The translations under genes were made by a program, and so were the position numbers. Of a DNA stretch of 64,000 bases, positions 25,503-34,900 are shown in pieces. This DNA is from Microbacterium sp. CBA3102 (lineage in GTDB: Bacteria; Actinomycetota; Actinomycetes; Actinomycetales; Microbacteriaceae): positions 1,054,001 to 1,118,000 of the forward strand of contig NZ_CP042412.1 in the NCBI RefSeq assembly GCF_007954505.1, written 5' to 3'. Below the pieces are notes generated by a model, which saw nothing but the letters and a program-made list of their open reading frames with translations, was not told the DNA's origin and did no database searches. Numbering within the stretch: the first letter of the stretch is position 1; the number at the start of each line of letters is the position of its first letter.

Positions 25503-25910
25503 TCAGGTCTCTCCGTGCTCCTGGTCTCGACGGACGATGCGCCCCGTGATGTGCTCGATGTGGAACGCCAGGGGGAGGTCCCGTTCGCTCCCGGCCCACG
25601 GGGTCACGCGAGCTCCGGCGCCGGCCGCCTTCTCCTCGGGCACCCGGGACAGCGGCCCGTGCATCAGGACGCTCCAGGCGGTGCTGCCGAGGGGGTCGTG
25701 ATAGTCCACCTCGAACGAGACGTCCGCCGGCTCGTGCGTCAGCTCGGCCAGCAGTCCCTCGGGCGCGGTGCGGAGAAGCAGGTCGTGGCCGGAGACGACG
25801 TAGTTCACGGGCAGGATCTGCACGCGGCCGTCGTGCACGAAACCGATGCGGCCGATCGTGGTGGTGCGCAGCAACTCGGCGGACTGCTGTTCATCGAGAA
25901 CTCGGATCAT
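25503..25910 (-). CDS. Pyridoxamine 5'-phosphate oxidase-fold protein
   Basis: A 135-residue split-barrel flavin-binding protein of the PPOX-like family. The opening LLRTTTIGRIGFVHDGRVQI and NYVVSGHDLLLRT match the small actinobacterial group that includes nitroimidazole-reductase-like and F420/heme binding members. It ends with the typical IEHITGRIVRR. Probable cofactor FMN or F420; reaction unknown. Convergent with the ZIP gene. Confidence 0.85.
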   Translation of the reverse strand: MIRVLDEQQSAELLRTTTIGRIGFVHDGRVQILPVNYVVSGHDLLLRTAPEGLLAELTHEPADVSFEVDYHDPLGSTAWSVLMHGPLSRVPEEKAAGAGARVTPWAGSERDLPLAFHIEHITGRIVRRDQEHGET

Positions 25911-25991
25911 CCGCGCCTTCCTTTCCCTGTGGCGCCAGGCTATCCACGGGGGGAAGCGTGTTCAAGGGACACCTCCACCGGGGAGGGAGGC

Positions 25992-26041
25992 ACCCGCCAC
26001 CCGGCGGACGGAATGCGTCGGATCGGCCTCGGGTGGCGGGT
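25992..26041 (+). promoter_or_regulatory. Hairpin in the esterase leader
   Basis: ACCCGCCACCCG (25992-26003) and CGGGTGGCGGGT (26030-26041) form a perfect 12-base inverted repeat with a 26-base loop, about 75 bases upstream of the esterase start. TATCCT follows immediately and could be a -10 box. Confidence 0.4.
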
Positions 26042-26113
26042 TATCCTCGGGTGTCGCGTGCGCGAGTCTGGCGAGACGCCGCCGCGACGGCGGCCGAGGA
26101 CAAAGGAGTTCTG

Positions 26114-27085
26114 ATGACGGACACGACCCTGGCACGACCGCCCTTCGATCCCGAGCTCGAAGCCGCGCTCGCCCTCGTCGGCGACCAGCTGCCACCCACG
26201 CTGACGCCCGAGATGATCCCGCTGCTCCGGCAGTCGCCCGTGAGCGGGGATGAGGAGATCTTCGCGGCGCTCGCGGAGCGGGGCTTCACGCGGCGGGACG
26301 TCACGATCGCCGGACACGAGGGCGATGAGATCGTCGTCTCCGTGATCGAGAAGGAAGGACGCACGGGCACCGGCCCCGGGTTCTTCCACACGCACGGCGG
26401 CGGCATGATCATCGGCAACCGCTGGCTCGGCGTGGTCGGATTTCTCGACTGGGCGGAGCGATTCAACGGAGTCATCGTCACGGTCGAATACCGACTCGCT
26501 CCGGAGTTCCCCGACCCCTATCCCGTCGAGGACTGCTACGCGGGGCTGCGGTGGACCGCGGAGCACGCCGACGAGCTCGGCATCGACACGTCGCGGCTGC
26601 TGATCGGCGGCGGCAGCGCCGGGGGCGGGCTGGCGGCGGGCACCGCCCTCCTCGCCCGTGACCGCAAGGGTCCTGAGCTGATCGGTCAGCTGCTCATCTA
26701 CCCGATGCTCGACGATCGTGATGCGTCGGTGTCGACGCATCAGATCGATGGGATCGGCGTCTGGGACCGCGGCTCGAACGTCACCGGATGGTCGGCGCTC
26801 CTCGGCGACCGCAAGGGCACGGACGACGTGTCGATCTACGCGGCACCCGCCCGCGCCACCGACCTCTCCGGCCTCCCGCCCGCGTTCATCGACTGCGGCA
26901 GCGCCGAGGTGTTCCGCGACGAGGACGTCGCGTACGCCACGAAGCTGTGGGAAGCCGGCGTCCAGGCCGAACTGCACGTCTGGGCCGGAGGGTTCCACGG
27001 CTTCGACATGTTCGCCCCGCACGCCGCCGTCGCGCAGGCCATGCTCGCGGCCCGCGACAACTGGGTGAACCGCCTGCTCTCCTGA
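26114..27085 (+). CDS. HSL-family alpha/beta hydrolase (carboxylesterase)
   Basis: A 323-residue esterase of the hormone-sensitive-lipase family. The oxyanion motif HGGG is in FFHTHGGGMIIG (about residues 93-104), the nucleophile is the Ser of GGGSAGGG, and the catalytic His is in GGFHGFD near the C-terminus. The ATG at 26114 has AAAGGAG seven bases upstream. No signal peptide, so it is intracellular. Monocistronic; it probably hydrolyses short acyl esters. Confidence 0.92.
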   Translation: MTDTTLARPPFDPELEAALALVGDQLPPTLTPEMIPLLRQSPVSGDEEIFAALAERGFTRRDVTIAGHEGDEIVVSVIEKEGRTGTGPGFFHTHGGGMIIGNRWLGVVGFLDWAERFNGVIVTVEYRLAPEFPDPYPVEDCYAGLRWTAEHADELGIDTSRLLIGGGSAGGGLAAGTALLARDRKGPELIGQLLIYPMLDDRDASVSTHQIDGIGVWDRGSNVTGWSALLGDRKGTDDVSIYAAPARATDLSGLPPAFIDCGSAEVFRDEDVAYATKLWEAGVQAELHVWAGGFHGFDMFAPHAAVAQAMLAARDNWVNRLLS

Positions 27086-27109
27086 GTCCGGATTCCGTGC
27101 CCGGACCCC

Positions 27110-27166
27110 TCCCGTCGCACTCCCCGCCCGTTTCCGGCCCTCGGAGCGGCAGAGAGTGCGACGGGA
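27110..27166. terminator. 13-bp perfect inverted repeat after the esterase
   Basis: TCCCGTCGCACTC (27110-27122) and GAGTGCGACGGGA (27154-27166) are fully complementary with a 31-base loop. The position 25 bases after the esterase stop suits a terminator; the GAGTGCGA end is shared with the hairpin upstream of purA (38200), so it may instead be a repeat. Confidence 0.5.
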
Positions 27167-27205
27167 GCACGGCACGTCGACCCCGTAGGGTGGAATCCCC
27201 GCGCG

Positions 27206-28213
27206 ATGGAGCCCGACATGCAAGACCTGCTGGGGCGGCTCACCGCCCTCGACCCGGATGCCAGCGAGACGCTCAAGGTCGTCACGTACTTCGACGCCCT
27301 CGTGGCCCGTTCCGTCGGCGTCGAGAGCATGCTGCGGGGGGCCGCGGTGCTCAGCGGCGCGACCGCGGGACACCGCGACGGTCGGCAGATCGTGCGCGTG
27401 CGCGCGGACGGGGTGCGCATCGACCCCATCGAGCCGTCGCCCACCTGGCTCATCCGGGAGAGCGGCCCGGACGCCGTCGCCTGGATCGAGCGCGACGGCG
27501 ATCCCCACACCAACGACGCGATGATCCTGGAACGGCTCAGCCTCGCGCTCGGCATCATCCGGGCTCGTCGCGCGGTGGGACCGGAGAGCGCCGTCGAACT
27601 GGCGATCAGCTCCTACGCCGGCGCCGACGAGAGGGCCGCCGCACTGCCGCGCCTTCGTCTCACCGACGAGACGCTGCGGATGGTCGCCTCTCCTCCTGAC
27701 CCGGCACCCCTGCCGCAGCATCCGTCCACCGTGGTCGCCACCCGGCACGGACTCACGCGGGCGACGATCCTGGATGCCTCCACCGAGGCGCGGGACGCCT
27801 GGCCCGACGGTGCGGAGCTGCGGCTGGGCCTCGGAGTCGCCGGCACGGGAGAGCAGCTTCCGCGATCGTGGTCTTCCGCTCTGGTGGCGGTCCGGCTCAC
27901 CGATCCCGCGGAACCGGTCGTCGATGCCGCCGACCTCGGAGGTCTCCTGCTCGTCGCGGAGGCCGCGGACGCCGGCCCCCTCCACCCGGATGCGGCCGCG
28001 CTCGCCGCGCTCGACGACCGAAGCCGGGAACTGCTCGACGCCGTCATCGAGGAGCAGAGCGTGCGGGCGGCGGCGGTGCGCCTGGGAAGACACCACTCCA
28101 GCGTGCAGGAGCGGATGGCGGCGCTCGTGGTGATTCTTGGCTACGACCCGCGGACCTCCCGCGGACACGCCCGCTACGTGCTCGCCCGGATGCTGCTGAC
28201 CCTCAGCGCCTGA
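27206..28213 (+). CDS. PucR-like transcriptional regulator
   Basis: A 335-residue soluble protein. The last 65 residues contain a helix-turn-helix of the PucR/CdaR C-terminal type (VIEEQSVRAAAVRLGRHHSS then LGYDPRTSRGHARYVLARML). The N-terminal 240 residues include a GAF-like alternation of strands but no motif that was recognised with certainty. The ATG at 27206 is preceded by a GC-rich stretch; a second ATG is four codons later (residue 5). Target genes unknown. Confidence 0.7.
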   Translation: MEPDMQDLLGRLTALDPDASETLKVVTYFDALVARSVGVESMLRGAAVLSGATAGHRDGRQIVRVRADGVRIDPIEPSPTWLIRESGPDAVAWIERDGDPHTNDAMILERLSLALGIIRARRAVGPESAVELAISSYAGADERAAALPRLRLTDETLRMVASPPDPAPLPQHPSTVVATRHGLTRATILDASTEARDAWPDGAELRLGLGVAGTGEQLPRSWSSALVAVRLTDPAEPVVDAADLGGLLLVAEAADAGPLHPDAAALAALDDRSRELLDAVIEEQSVRAAAVRLGRHHSSVQERMAALVVILGYDPRTSRGHARYVLARMLLTLSA

Positions 28214-28229
28214 GGACCCTGCGCCTCGG

Positions 28230-29327
28230 CTACTCGTAGCCCGGGTAGTCCTGCAGCCGTGTCTCGAACTCCTCGCGATCGGCGTCGCTGAGCACCCCAC
28301 TCGCGAGCACGAACAACTGAAGGCCCTCGAGCGGCTCCCCGGTGCGGGCCTGCTGCGCCTTGCGTGCCGCGAGGAATCCGCCGTCCTGATCGTTCGAGAG
28401 GTCGTGGATGTCGGCGTAGAAGCGCAGCGGATCCGGGTAGTTCTCGGTGTAGTACTCCCACGTGTGCTGCGAGCGGGGGTCGTCGCTGCCGTACAGCTTC
28501 GTGATCATCCCCGGGTCGATGCCGGAGATGGCGGGGTCGTTGAACGAGTACAGCTCCCACAGCCCGTGTTCGATGACCACCTCGTTGATGACGGCCATCA
28601 CCGCGTACTTGCGATCGTCGTCCTGGATCGGCTGCTCGGTGGCCCAGCCCTGAGAGGTGTACTCCACCAGCATCGACTCCCCGCCGTACCCGTTGCGCTC
28701 CGGCCGCAGGTCTTCGTCGCCCACCGCGACCCAGGTGTACCCGAACTCGTCGGTGAGCCGCGCACGGATGTCGGCGAAGAGCGACTCCGACTGTGCGCGC
28801 ACGTCTTCCAGGGACTGCTGTGCAAGCGTCTGCTGCGGATCCGTGCCCTTGATCCCGGGATACGCCTCCGCGTGCTTCTGCTCGGCGGACTTCATGCCCT
28901 CGTAGTTGCCGGAGGCCGACGTCTGCAGGGCGCTCATCCCGCCGACGGTGGCGACGTTGAACAGGATCGTGACGACCAGGGCGATCGCCCCCAGCAGGCG
29001 TCCCCGCGGTGAGAGCAGAGCGGCGATGACCGTGGCGACCACGACGAGCTGAGCGGTCACCATCGTGACGCTGTAGAGGATGTCGGTGCTGCCGGCCAGC
29101 AGTGTGCCCAGCAGCGTCAGGGCGAACAGGACCGCCACGGTGAGGGCCGTCCACCCGAGAGCGTTGGCGGGCTTCTTCGGCTCCTCCTCGACGGAGACGG
29201 AGACCGCGGCAGGGGGGGAGGGCACGAAGGCCTCGCGGCGTGCGCCGCGGTACCCGCCGGGAGGGGGAACCGGGGGCGCACCTTCGGTCCCCGCGAGGTA
29301 GCGGGCCCTCTGCTTCTCGTGATCCAT
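28230..29327 (-). CDS. Membrane protein, last gene of MoxR/VWA operon
   Basis: A 365-residue protein. A proline-rich cytoplasmic start (APPVPPPGGYRGARREAFVP) precedes three hydrophobic helices (residues 55-150). The C-terminal domain of about 210 residues is soluble and acidic with many Gln/Tyr. No known domain was recognised. The ATG at 29327 shares one base with the upstream stop (TGATG); the longer frame upstream is the neighbour gene's coding region. Membership of the operon suggests a role with the VWA proteins. Confidence 0.75.
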   Translation of the reverse strand: MDHEKQRARYLAGTEGAPPVPPPGGYRGARREAFVPSPPAAVSVSVEEEPKKPANALGWTALTVAVLFALTLLGTLLAGSTDILYSVTMVTAQLVVVATVIAALLSPRGRLLGAIALVVTILFNVATVGGMSALQTSASGNYEGMKSAEQKHAEAYPGIKGTDPQQTLAQQSLEDVRAQSESLFADIRARLTDEFGYTWVAVGDEDLRPERNGYGGESMLVEYTSQGWATEQPIQDDDRKYAVMAVINEVVIEHGLWELYSFNDPAISGIDPGMITKLYGSDDPRSQHTWEYYTENYPDPLRFYADIHDLSNDQDGGFLAARKAQQARTGEPLEGLQLFVLASGVLSDADREEFETRLQDYPGYE

Positions 29328-30070
29328 CACCACGGCTTTTCCGTTCCCGACCCGCCGGGATCCTCGCCCAGCTGCTGGTCGCGCTCCTGGGCGCCCTGCT
29401 CGAGCTTGTCCTGAAGGTCCTGCAGCTTGTCCTCGGACGGCTGCTCGTCCTCGTTCGGCTGCGGAGGCGGGGGCTGCTGCTGATCTTGCTCCTGCTGCTT
29501 CTGCTTCAGGCGGTCCTCGGTGCTGTCGAGCGTGTCGGACATGTCGCGCTGAGGATCGGACGACTGCTCCTGAGCCTCCTCGCTGTGACACTCCTCCGGC
29601 GTCTCGGCCGTGATCGTCAGGGCTTCACCGTAGAGCTGGGCCGCGGTCGCGCCATCGCCGCCGGCGCGGGCGGCGTCGCCCATGCGCTCCACGACGAGAG
29701 CCAGGTTGATCCGCACCCCGCACACTTCGAGCCCGGTGGCCAGGCGGAGCGCCTCTTCGAGCTCCGCCCTCGCCTGCGGCAGCTGTTCGGCCGCTCCGAG
29801 CGCCGTGCCGATGTTGAAGGGGGCCTTGTACGGCTCGAACCAGTTGAGGAAGCTCTGTCCGCGCGCCGCCGCCTCCGAGCCCGCGAAGTCGTCGACCACG
29901 TAGGCGGTGATCGCCTGGTGCGCGAACGCGTACATGCTCAGCAGCTTGCCCACGAAGAACAGTGCGGCGAGAGTGAGCGGAAGGGTGCCGATGGCGACCC
30001 ATCGACGGACGCGGCGGCGTCGCCGATTCGACCGCAGGAGTGCGGCGGCGGCATCGTTCGTCATCGTCAC
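29327..30070 (-). CDS. TPR-like membrane-anchored protein of the VWA operon
   Basis: A 247-residue protein. An Arg-rich cytoplasmic start and one helix (WVAIGTLPLTLAALFFVGKL, residues 24-43) precede a helical domain that resembles a tetratricopeptide pair (LNWFEPYKAPFNIGTALGAA with ARAELEEALRLATG). The C-terminal 85 residues are Gln/Glu/Pro-rich and likely disordered. The same plan is found in BatC-like proteins of aerotolerance operons. The GTG start overlaps the preceding stop by 4 bases. Confidence 0.75.
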   Translation of the reverse strand: MTMTNDAAAALLRSNRRRRRVRRWVAIGTLPLTLAALFFVGKLLSMYAFAHQAITAYVVDDFAGSEAAARGQSFLNWFEPYKAPFNIGTALGAAEQLPQARAELEEALRLATGLEVCGVRINLALVVERMGDAARAGGDGATAAQLYGEALTITAETPEECHSEEAQEQSSDPQRDMSDTLDSTEDRLKQKQQEQDQQQPPPPQPNEDEQPSEDKLQDLQDKLEQGAQERDQQLGEDPGGSGTEKPW

Positions 30071-31119
30071 GAGGTGCCTCCCGGTTGCCGGGGGGATTCC
30101 CGGGGCGCGCGCAGTCGCCGCAGCTGTGCGATCAGCATCGTGGCGCGCGCGAGCTCGACGCCGAGGATGAGGAGGATGACGAGCGCCGCGACCCAGTACA
30201 GCTCGATGGCGTTGCCGACCTCTCCGGACTCGGCGTAGTCGGTCGTCGTCGACGGCGCCTCGGGCAGTACGGCTTCGGTGTCCGCGGTCCGACGCTGGTA
30301 GTCCACCCCGAGCTGGTCGGCGATCCTCTCCAGGTTCCCTTCCTCGATCACGGAGAGGGCGTCGGACCCCTGGTATTGGATATAGCCGGTCCCGCTGTCC
30401 GAGAGCTCGCCCGTTGTGATGCGCATCGGTCCGCCCTCGGTCGTGCCGTAGCCGAAGACGCCGCCCGCATCGGTGTACTTCTCGCTCGCGCTGAACGACT
30501 CCGGCGGGGTATCGACGGTCTGCTCGCCGTCACCGAAGTAGAAGACCATCCGCGACCGGTCGGGTGAGGATTGGGCCGCCGAGGTGAGTGTCTCCGCGAG
30601 CAGCGGCGCGGCGATGCCGATCGAACTCCCGCGCGACTGGCTGGTGACCTCGGGGCGCAGCACGTCCAGCGAGCCCAGGAGGGCCGTCGTGTCGGTGGTG
30701 AGGGGCATCCGCAACTCGGCGGCGGCATCCGAGGTGATCAGGGCGAAGCGCGCGCCCGGGTACTCCTCGACCAGCGCGCGCACGTCGTCGCGGATGCCGT
30801 CGAGTCGAGGTTCCCCGTCGCCCCAGTCCTCGGCGACGATGCTCGCCGTGGTGTCGACGACGAGCACGATGTCGGTGTCGGTCGCGAGCGTCTGGGTGGC
30901 GCCGCCCGGGATGCCGGGGCGCAGCAGCATCACGACGCAGGCGAGCACCAGCACCAGGCGCATGGCCCACAGGGCGCGGTGTCCGGCGAGGGAGCCCGGT
31001 GCGGACGAGGCAGCAGCCGTCGCCTTCGCCGGTCGCACCAGGATCCACACGACCAGGGCGATGATCGGGAGGCAGATCAGGGCGATCAGCAACGGAGCGA
31101 GTACGGGATGGAAGATCAC
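30067..31119 (-). CDS. von Willebrand factor A domain protein (BatB-like)
   Basis: A 350-residue membrane protein with two N-terminal helices, a VWA domain and a C-terminal helix. The metal-binding MIDAS start reads VLVVDTTASI, a DxTxS form of DxSxS; a second site lies in ALITSDAAAE. The GTG at 31119 overlaps the upstream stop as GTGA and is chosen over a GTG five codons earlier. Together with the next gene it forms the paired VWA proteins of Bat operons. Confidence 0.87.
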   Translation of the reverse strand: MIFHPVLAPLLIALICLPIIALVVWILVRPAKATAAASSAPGSLAGHRALWAMRLVLVLACVVMLLRPGIPGGATQTLATDTDIVLVVDTTASIVAEDWGDGEPRLDGIRDDVRALVEEYPGARFALITSDAAAELRMPLTTDTTALLGSLDVLRPEVTSQSRGSSIGIAAPLLAETLTSAAQSSPDRSRMVFYFGDGEQTVDTPPESFSASEKYTDAGGVFGYGTTEGGPMRITTGELSDSGTGYIQYQGSDALSVIEEGNLERIADQLGVDYQRRTADTEAVLPEAPSTTTDYAESGEVGNAIELYWVAALVILLILGVELARATMLIAQLRRLRAPRESPRQPGGTS

Positions 31120-32102
31120 AGTCGCACCCTCCACAGCACCACGACGAAGGCGAGGAGGCAGATCGAGAGCAGAGCGATCCAGAGGTCGGGGGTGTCGGTC
31201 CAGACCACCTGCGCCTCTCCCCGCAGCTCGGTGGCCTCCTGCTCCTGCACCTGGGTGACGATGTCGGAGACGGTCGTCGTGTCGCGCAGGCCGAATGCGG
31301 CGCCACCGGTGGCTTCGGCGGCGGCCGTGAGCTCCGCGCTCACCGCCGCGTCCTTTCCCTGCACCGGGTTCAGGGCGAACACGCGTACGCCCTTCGACGC
31401 CGCGTAGGCAGCCGCCTCGTCGAGCGTGACGATCGAGGCGCCGTTGATCTCGTTGTCGGTGGCGAAGATCACCGAGCGCGAGCGGTCGTCGTCCGGGTGG
31501 TCGAAGCCCATCGTGCAGGCGGCGAGGCCGTCGCCGATCAGCGAGGCGCCGTCGCCGTTGAGTGTGCCGAGCCAGTGCTCCGGGACCCGGTCGCCGTAGT
31601 CGAAGCTCCGGGTCATGCTCTCGAGATGCTCGCGGATGAAGTCGTAGTCGTCGGTGAGCGGGAAGATCTGCACCGGTGAGCTGTTGAAGATCGTCAGCCC
31701 GATCCGCTCACCTTCGAAGCCGTCCAGCAGCTCGTCGAACACGGTCAGCACTTCGACGTCGACCTCGGTCATGGATCCGGAGACATCGAGGCACAGCATG
31801 ATGTCGCGGCTCGTGTTTATCGGTTGGACGGTCTGCGCCGACATCGGTCGAGCGGACACCACCCCCGCCACGAGCGCCGTGACGGCGCCCAGGGCGAGGA
31901 TGCCCGAGAGCGCCACCGCCCGCCGCGCCAGCGCCTGACGGAAGGTGGGCAGCGTGCGGAGCCGTTCGGCGCGGGCGATCCGGGCCGTGTCCGCCGCGCG
32001 ACCACGGCTGCTCCGGCGCAGACCGAGGACGAGGCCGATCGCCACCGCGATCAGCACGACCGCCGCGGCGGCGAAAAGCACCCAGGGATTCGCTAGTGCC
32101 AT
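31116..32102 (-). CDS. von Willebrand factor A domain protein (BatA-like)
   Basis: A 328-residue protein with two N-terminal helices and a C-terminal helix around a VWA domain. The MIDAS is canonical (LCLDVSGSM at about residues 103-111), with the Thr-containing loop in IFATDNEING. It overlaps the 163-residue gene before it by 10 bases and the second VWA gene after it by 4. Expected to face outward and to work with the MoxR ATPase as a chaperone or insertion complex. Confidence 0.9.
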   Translation of the reverse strand: MALANPWVLFAAAAVVLIAVAIGLVLGLRRSSRGRAADTARIARAERLRTLPTFRQALARRAVALSGILALGAVTALVAGVVSARPMSAQTVQPINTSRDIMLCLDVSGSMTEVDVEVLTVFDELLDGFEGERIGLTIFNSSPVQIFPLTDDYDFIREHLESMTRSFDYGDRVPEHWLGTLNGDGASLIGDGLAACTMGFDHPDDDRSRSVIFATDNEINGASIVTLDEAAAYAASKGVRVFALNPVQGKDAAVSAELTAAAEATGGAAFGLRDTTTVSDIVTQVQEQEATELRGEAQVVWTDTPDLWIALLSICLLAFVVVLWRVRL

Positions 32103-32584
32103 GAGCGCACCACCGTCCGGGCGGCCTCGGCACCGGCGACCGGATCGATCGCCGGTCCCTGCCGGAAGATGCTCGGGTAGTAGTGCCTGCCCATCGCATC
32201 GATGAGCGCGGGATGGACGCCCCGTGCCACGAGGTCATCGAGCGCGAGGACGGGAGCCTCCAAGCCGCTGTACTCGTTGACGAACGTCCGCACGACGCGA
32301 CTGAGCTCGAGGTTCGCCTGCCGCGGGGAGAGGCGGCGCTCGCGGTAGTCGGTCTCGATCTGCTGGATGCGCGTCAGGTACTCGGTGCGCAGCTGCGAGA
32401 GCACGTCGACGATCAGCGGTGCCTGTCCGGCATTCTGCTCGCCGACGGACAGGGTGCGCCGGGGGCGAGTGAGGAGGATCAGGAGCCAGGCCCCCGCGAT
32501 CAGCAGGAGCAGGATGCCGATCGCGAGCAGCATCCATCCCCAGCCGTACTGTGCGGGCGGGTAGAGCTCGTCAGAGCCGGGCAT
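32093..32584 (-). CDS. DUF4381-like membrane protein
   Basis: A 163-residue protein with a single helix near the N-terminus (MLLAIGILLLLIAGAWLLIL) and a helical cytoplasmic part (YLTRIQQIETDYRERRLSPR) of the type placed between DUF58 and VWA genes in Bat operons. It overlaps DUF58 by 14 bases and the VWA gene by 10. No enzymatic motif was seen. Confidence 0.75.
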   Translation of the reverse strand: MPGSDELYPPAQYGWGWMLLAIGILLLLIAGAWLLILLTRPRRTLSVGEQNAGQAPLIVDVLSQLRTEYLTRIQQIETDYRERRLSPRQANLELSRVVRTFVNEYSGLEAPVLALDDLVARGVHPALIDAMGRHYYPSIFRQGPAIDPVAGAEAARTVVRSWH

Positions 32585-33458
32585 TCGACCTCCGATCCAG
32601 CAGCTGCAGGAGCTGCGTGACGGCGTCGTCCTGCCCGTCCAGGGAGGCGTGGCTGATCTCCATCCGCGTGAGGAGCTCGGCGAGGTGCGCGGCGTCGGCG
32701 TCGCGCTGTGCGGTCAGCTCTCGCACGATGCCACGGTCGCCCTGCACGAAGTCCGGCACCTGCCAGCGGCTGTCCACGTCGCTGCGGATGCGCCCGGTCG
32801 CGTGGTCGAGCACGGGGTCGGCGTCGCGCACGGTGAGCCACAGGACGTCGTGCTGCACGCGCAGGCGCCGCAGCATCCGTTCGGTCTCGCTCGTCACCGG
32901 GGCCTCATCGGTGACGACGACCACGATCATTCGGCGCGAGATCGTGCGCGTGATGAACGACAGCAGTGCATCCCGGTCGCTCGGCGCGGAGCTCTCGTCG
33001 ATCGCGCGGTCGATCGTTCGCAGGGCATGTTCGAGCGCCCCCTCGCTGCGGCCCGGCGCGAGCCGACGCACCTTCGCGGAGTCGCCGTAGACCGTCGTGA
33101 AATCGTCGCCGTGGCGCAGCGTCAGCACGCCGAGCATCCCCGTGGCGAGGATCGCCAGCTCCTTCTTCGAGCGTTCGTCGGCGGCGAGGGCCGACATCGA
33201 GCGGCCGGTGTCGACGGCGAACAACACGGTGTGCATCCGTGTGGCGCGCGAGCGCTTGACCAGGGGAGTGCCCAGCCGCGCGGTCGCCCGCCAGTCGATG
33301 TCGCGCACCTGATCGCCGTACTCGTACTTGCGCAGGTCTTCGAAGTCGAGGCTCCGCCCGTGCAGCAGCGACGCGTAGGCGCCGTCCAGCGCGTGCAGCG
33401 ACTTGCGCGTCGAGTGGATGAAGAGCTTGCTCTTCACCTGCGTGATCAGGCTGGCCAT
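32571..33458 (-). CDS. DUF58 domain protein
   Basis: A 295-residue soluble protein. The DUF58 signature is DFEDLRKYEYGDQVRDIDWR near residues 36-55, and a VWA-like fold follows (LFAVDTGRSMSALAADE). It starts seven bases after the moxR stop. DUF58 proteins pair with MoxR AAA+ ATPases throughout bacteria; a joint role in maturation of surface or metal-containing proteins is inferred from that pairing. Confidence 0.9.
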   Translation of the reverse strand: MASLITQVKSKLFIHSTRKSLHALDGAYASLLHGRSLDFEDLRKYEYGDQVRDIDWRATARLGTPLVKRSRATRMHTVLFAVDTGRSMSALAADERSKKELAILATGMLGVLTLRHGDDFTTVYGDSAKVRRLAPGRSEGALEHALRTIDRAIDESSAPSDRDALLSFITRTISRRMIVVVVTDEAPVTSETERMLRRLRVQHDVLWLTVRDADPVLDHATGRIRSDVDSRWQVPDFVQGDRGIVRELTAQRDADAAHLAELLTRMEISHASLDGQDDAVTQLLQLLDRRSNARL

Positions 33459-33465
33459 GAACGGG

Positions 33466-34593
<1,128 letters not shown>

Positions 34594-34900
34594 CTGTAGG
34601 CTCCCTCGTTCAGGGACGCGCGTCGCGGCCATCCCCCGCGCACCAGCGTAATCGCTGTGTCCACCTGCATGACCGGATGACGGATGCAGGACGACCCGCC
34701 GGGCCCAGGTCATGCATCCGTCCCAGGATCCTGCAGGTGGCGGGCAGGCGCGACCCCGGGTGCCGGTGGCGGACACTGCTAACGTCGAAGAGCAGCCGCT
34801 TTCCGGGCAGGTCGAGCTTCTCCGCTCCCACCGGGACAGAACTGTTCCTCGCTCGGAAGCGGCCGTGCCGATACATGACTGAAGAGTATGAGGACAATAC
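34594..34900. other. 307-base divergent intergenic region between moxR and the monooxygenase
   Basis: This gap holds the 78-base palindromic element at 34662-34739 and both divergent promoters. The monooxygenase side is unusually AT-rich just before its start (ATACATGACTGAAGAGTATG at 34871-34890). No additional gene was seen. Confidence 0.6.
34662..34739. repeat. 78-bp palindromic element, third copy
   Basis: It starts CACCTGCATGACC and ends GATCCTGCAGGTG. It has the same 78-base length as the two copies at 22076 and 22213 and matches them at 53 of 78 positions by eye, mainly in the arm segments (TGCATGA, GGATGCA, GGTCATGCAT, TGCAGGTG). The arm segments are complementary to each other, so it folds into a hairpin. 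Confidence 0.8.
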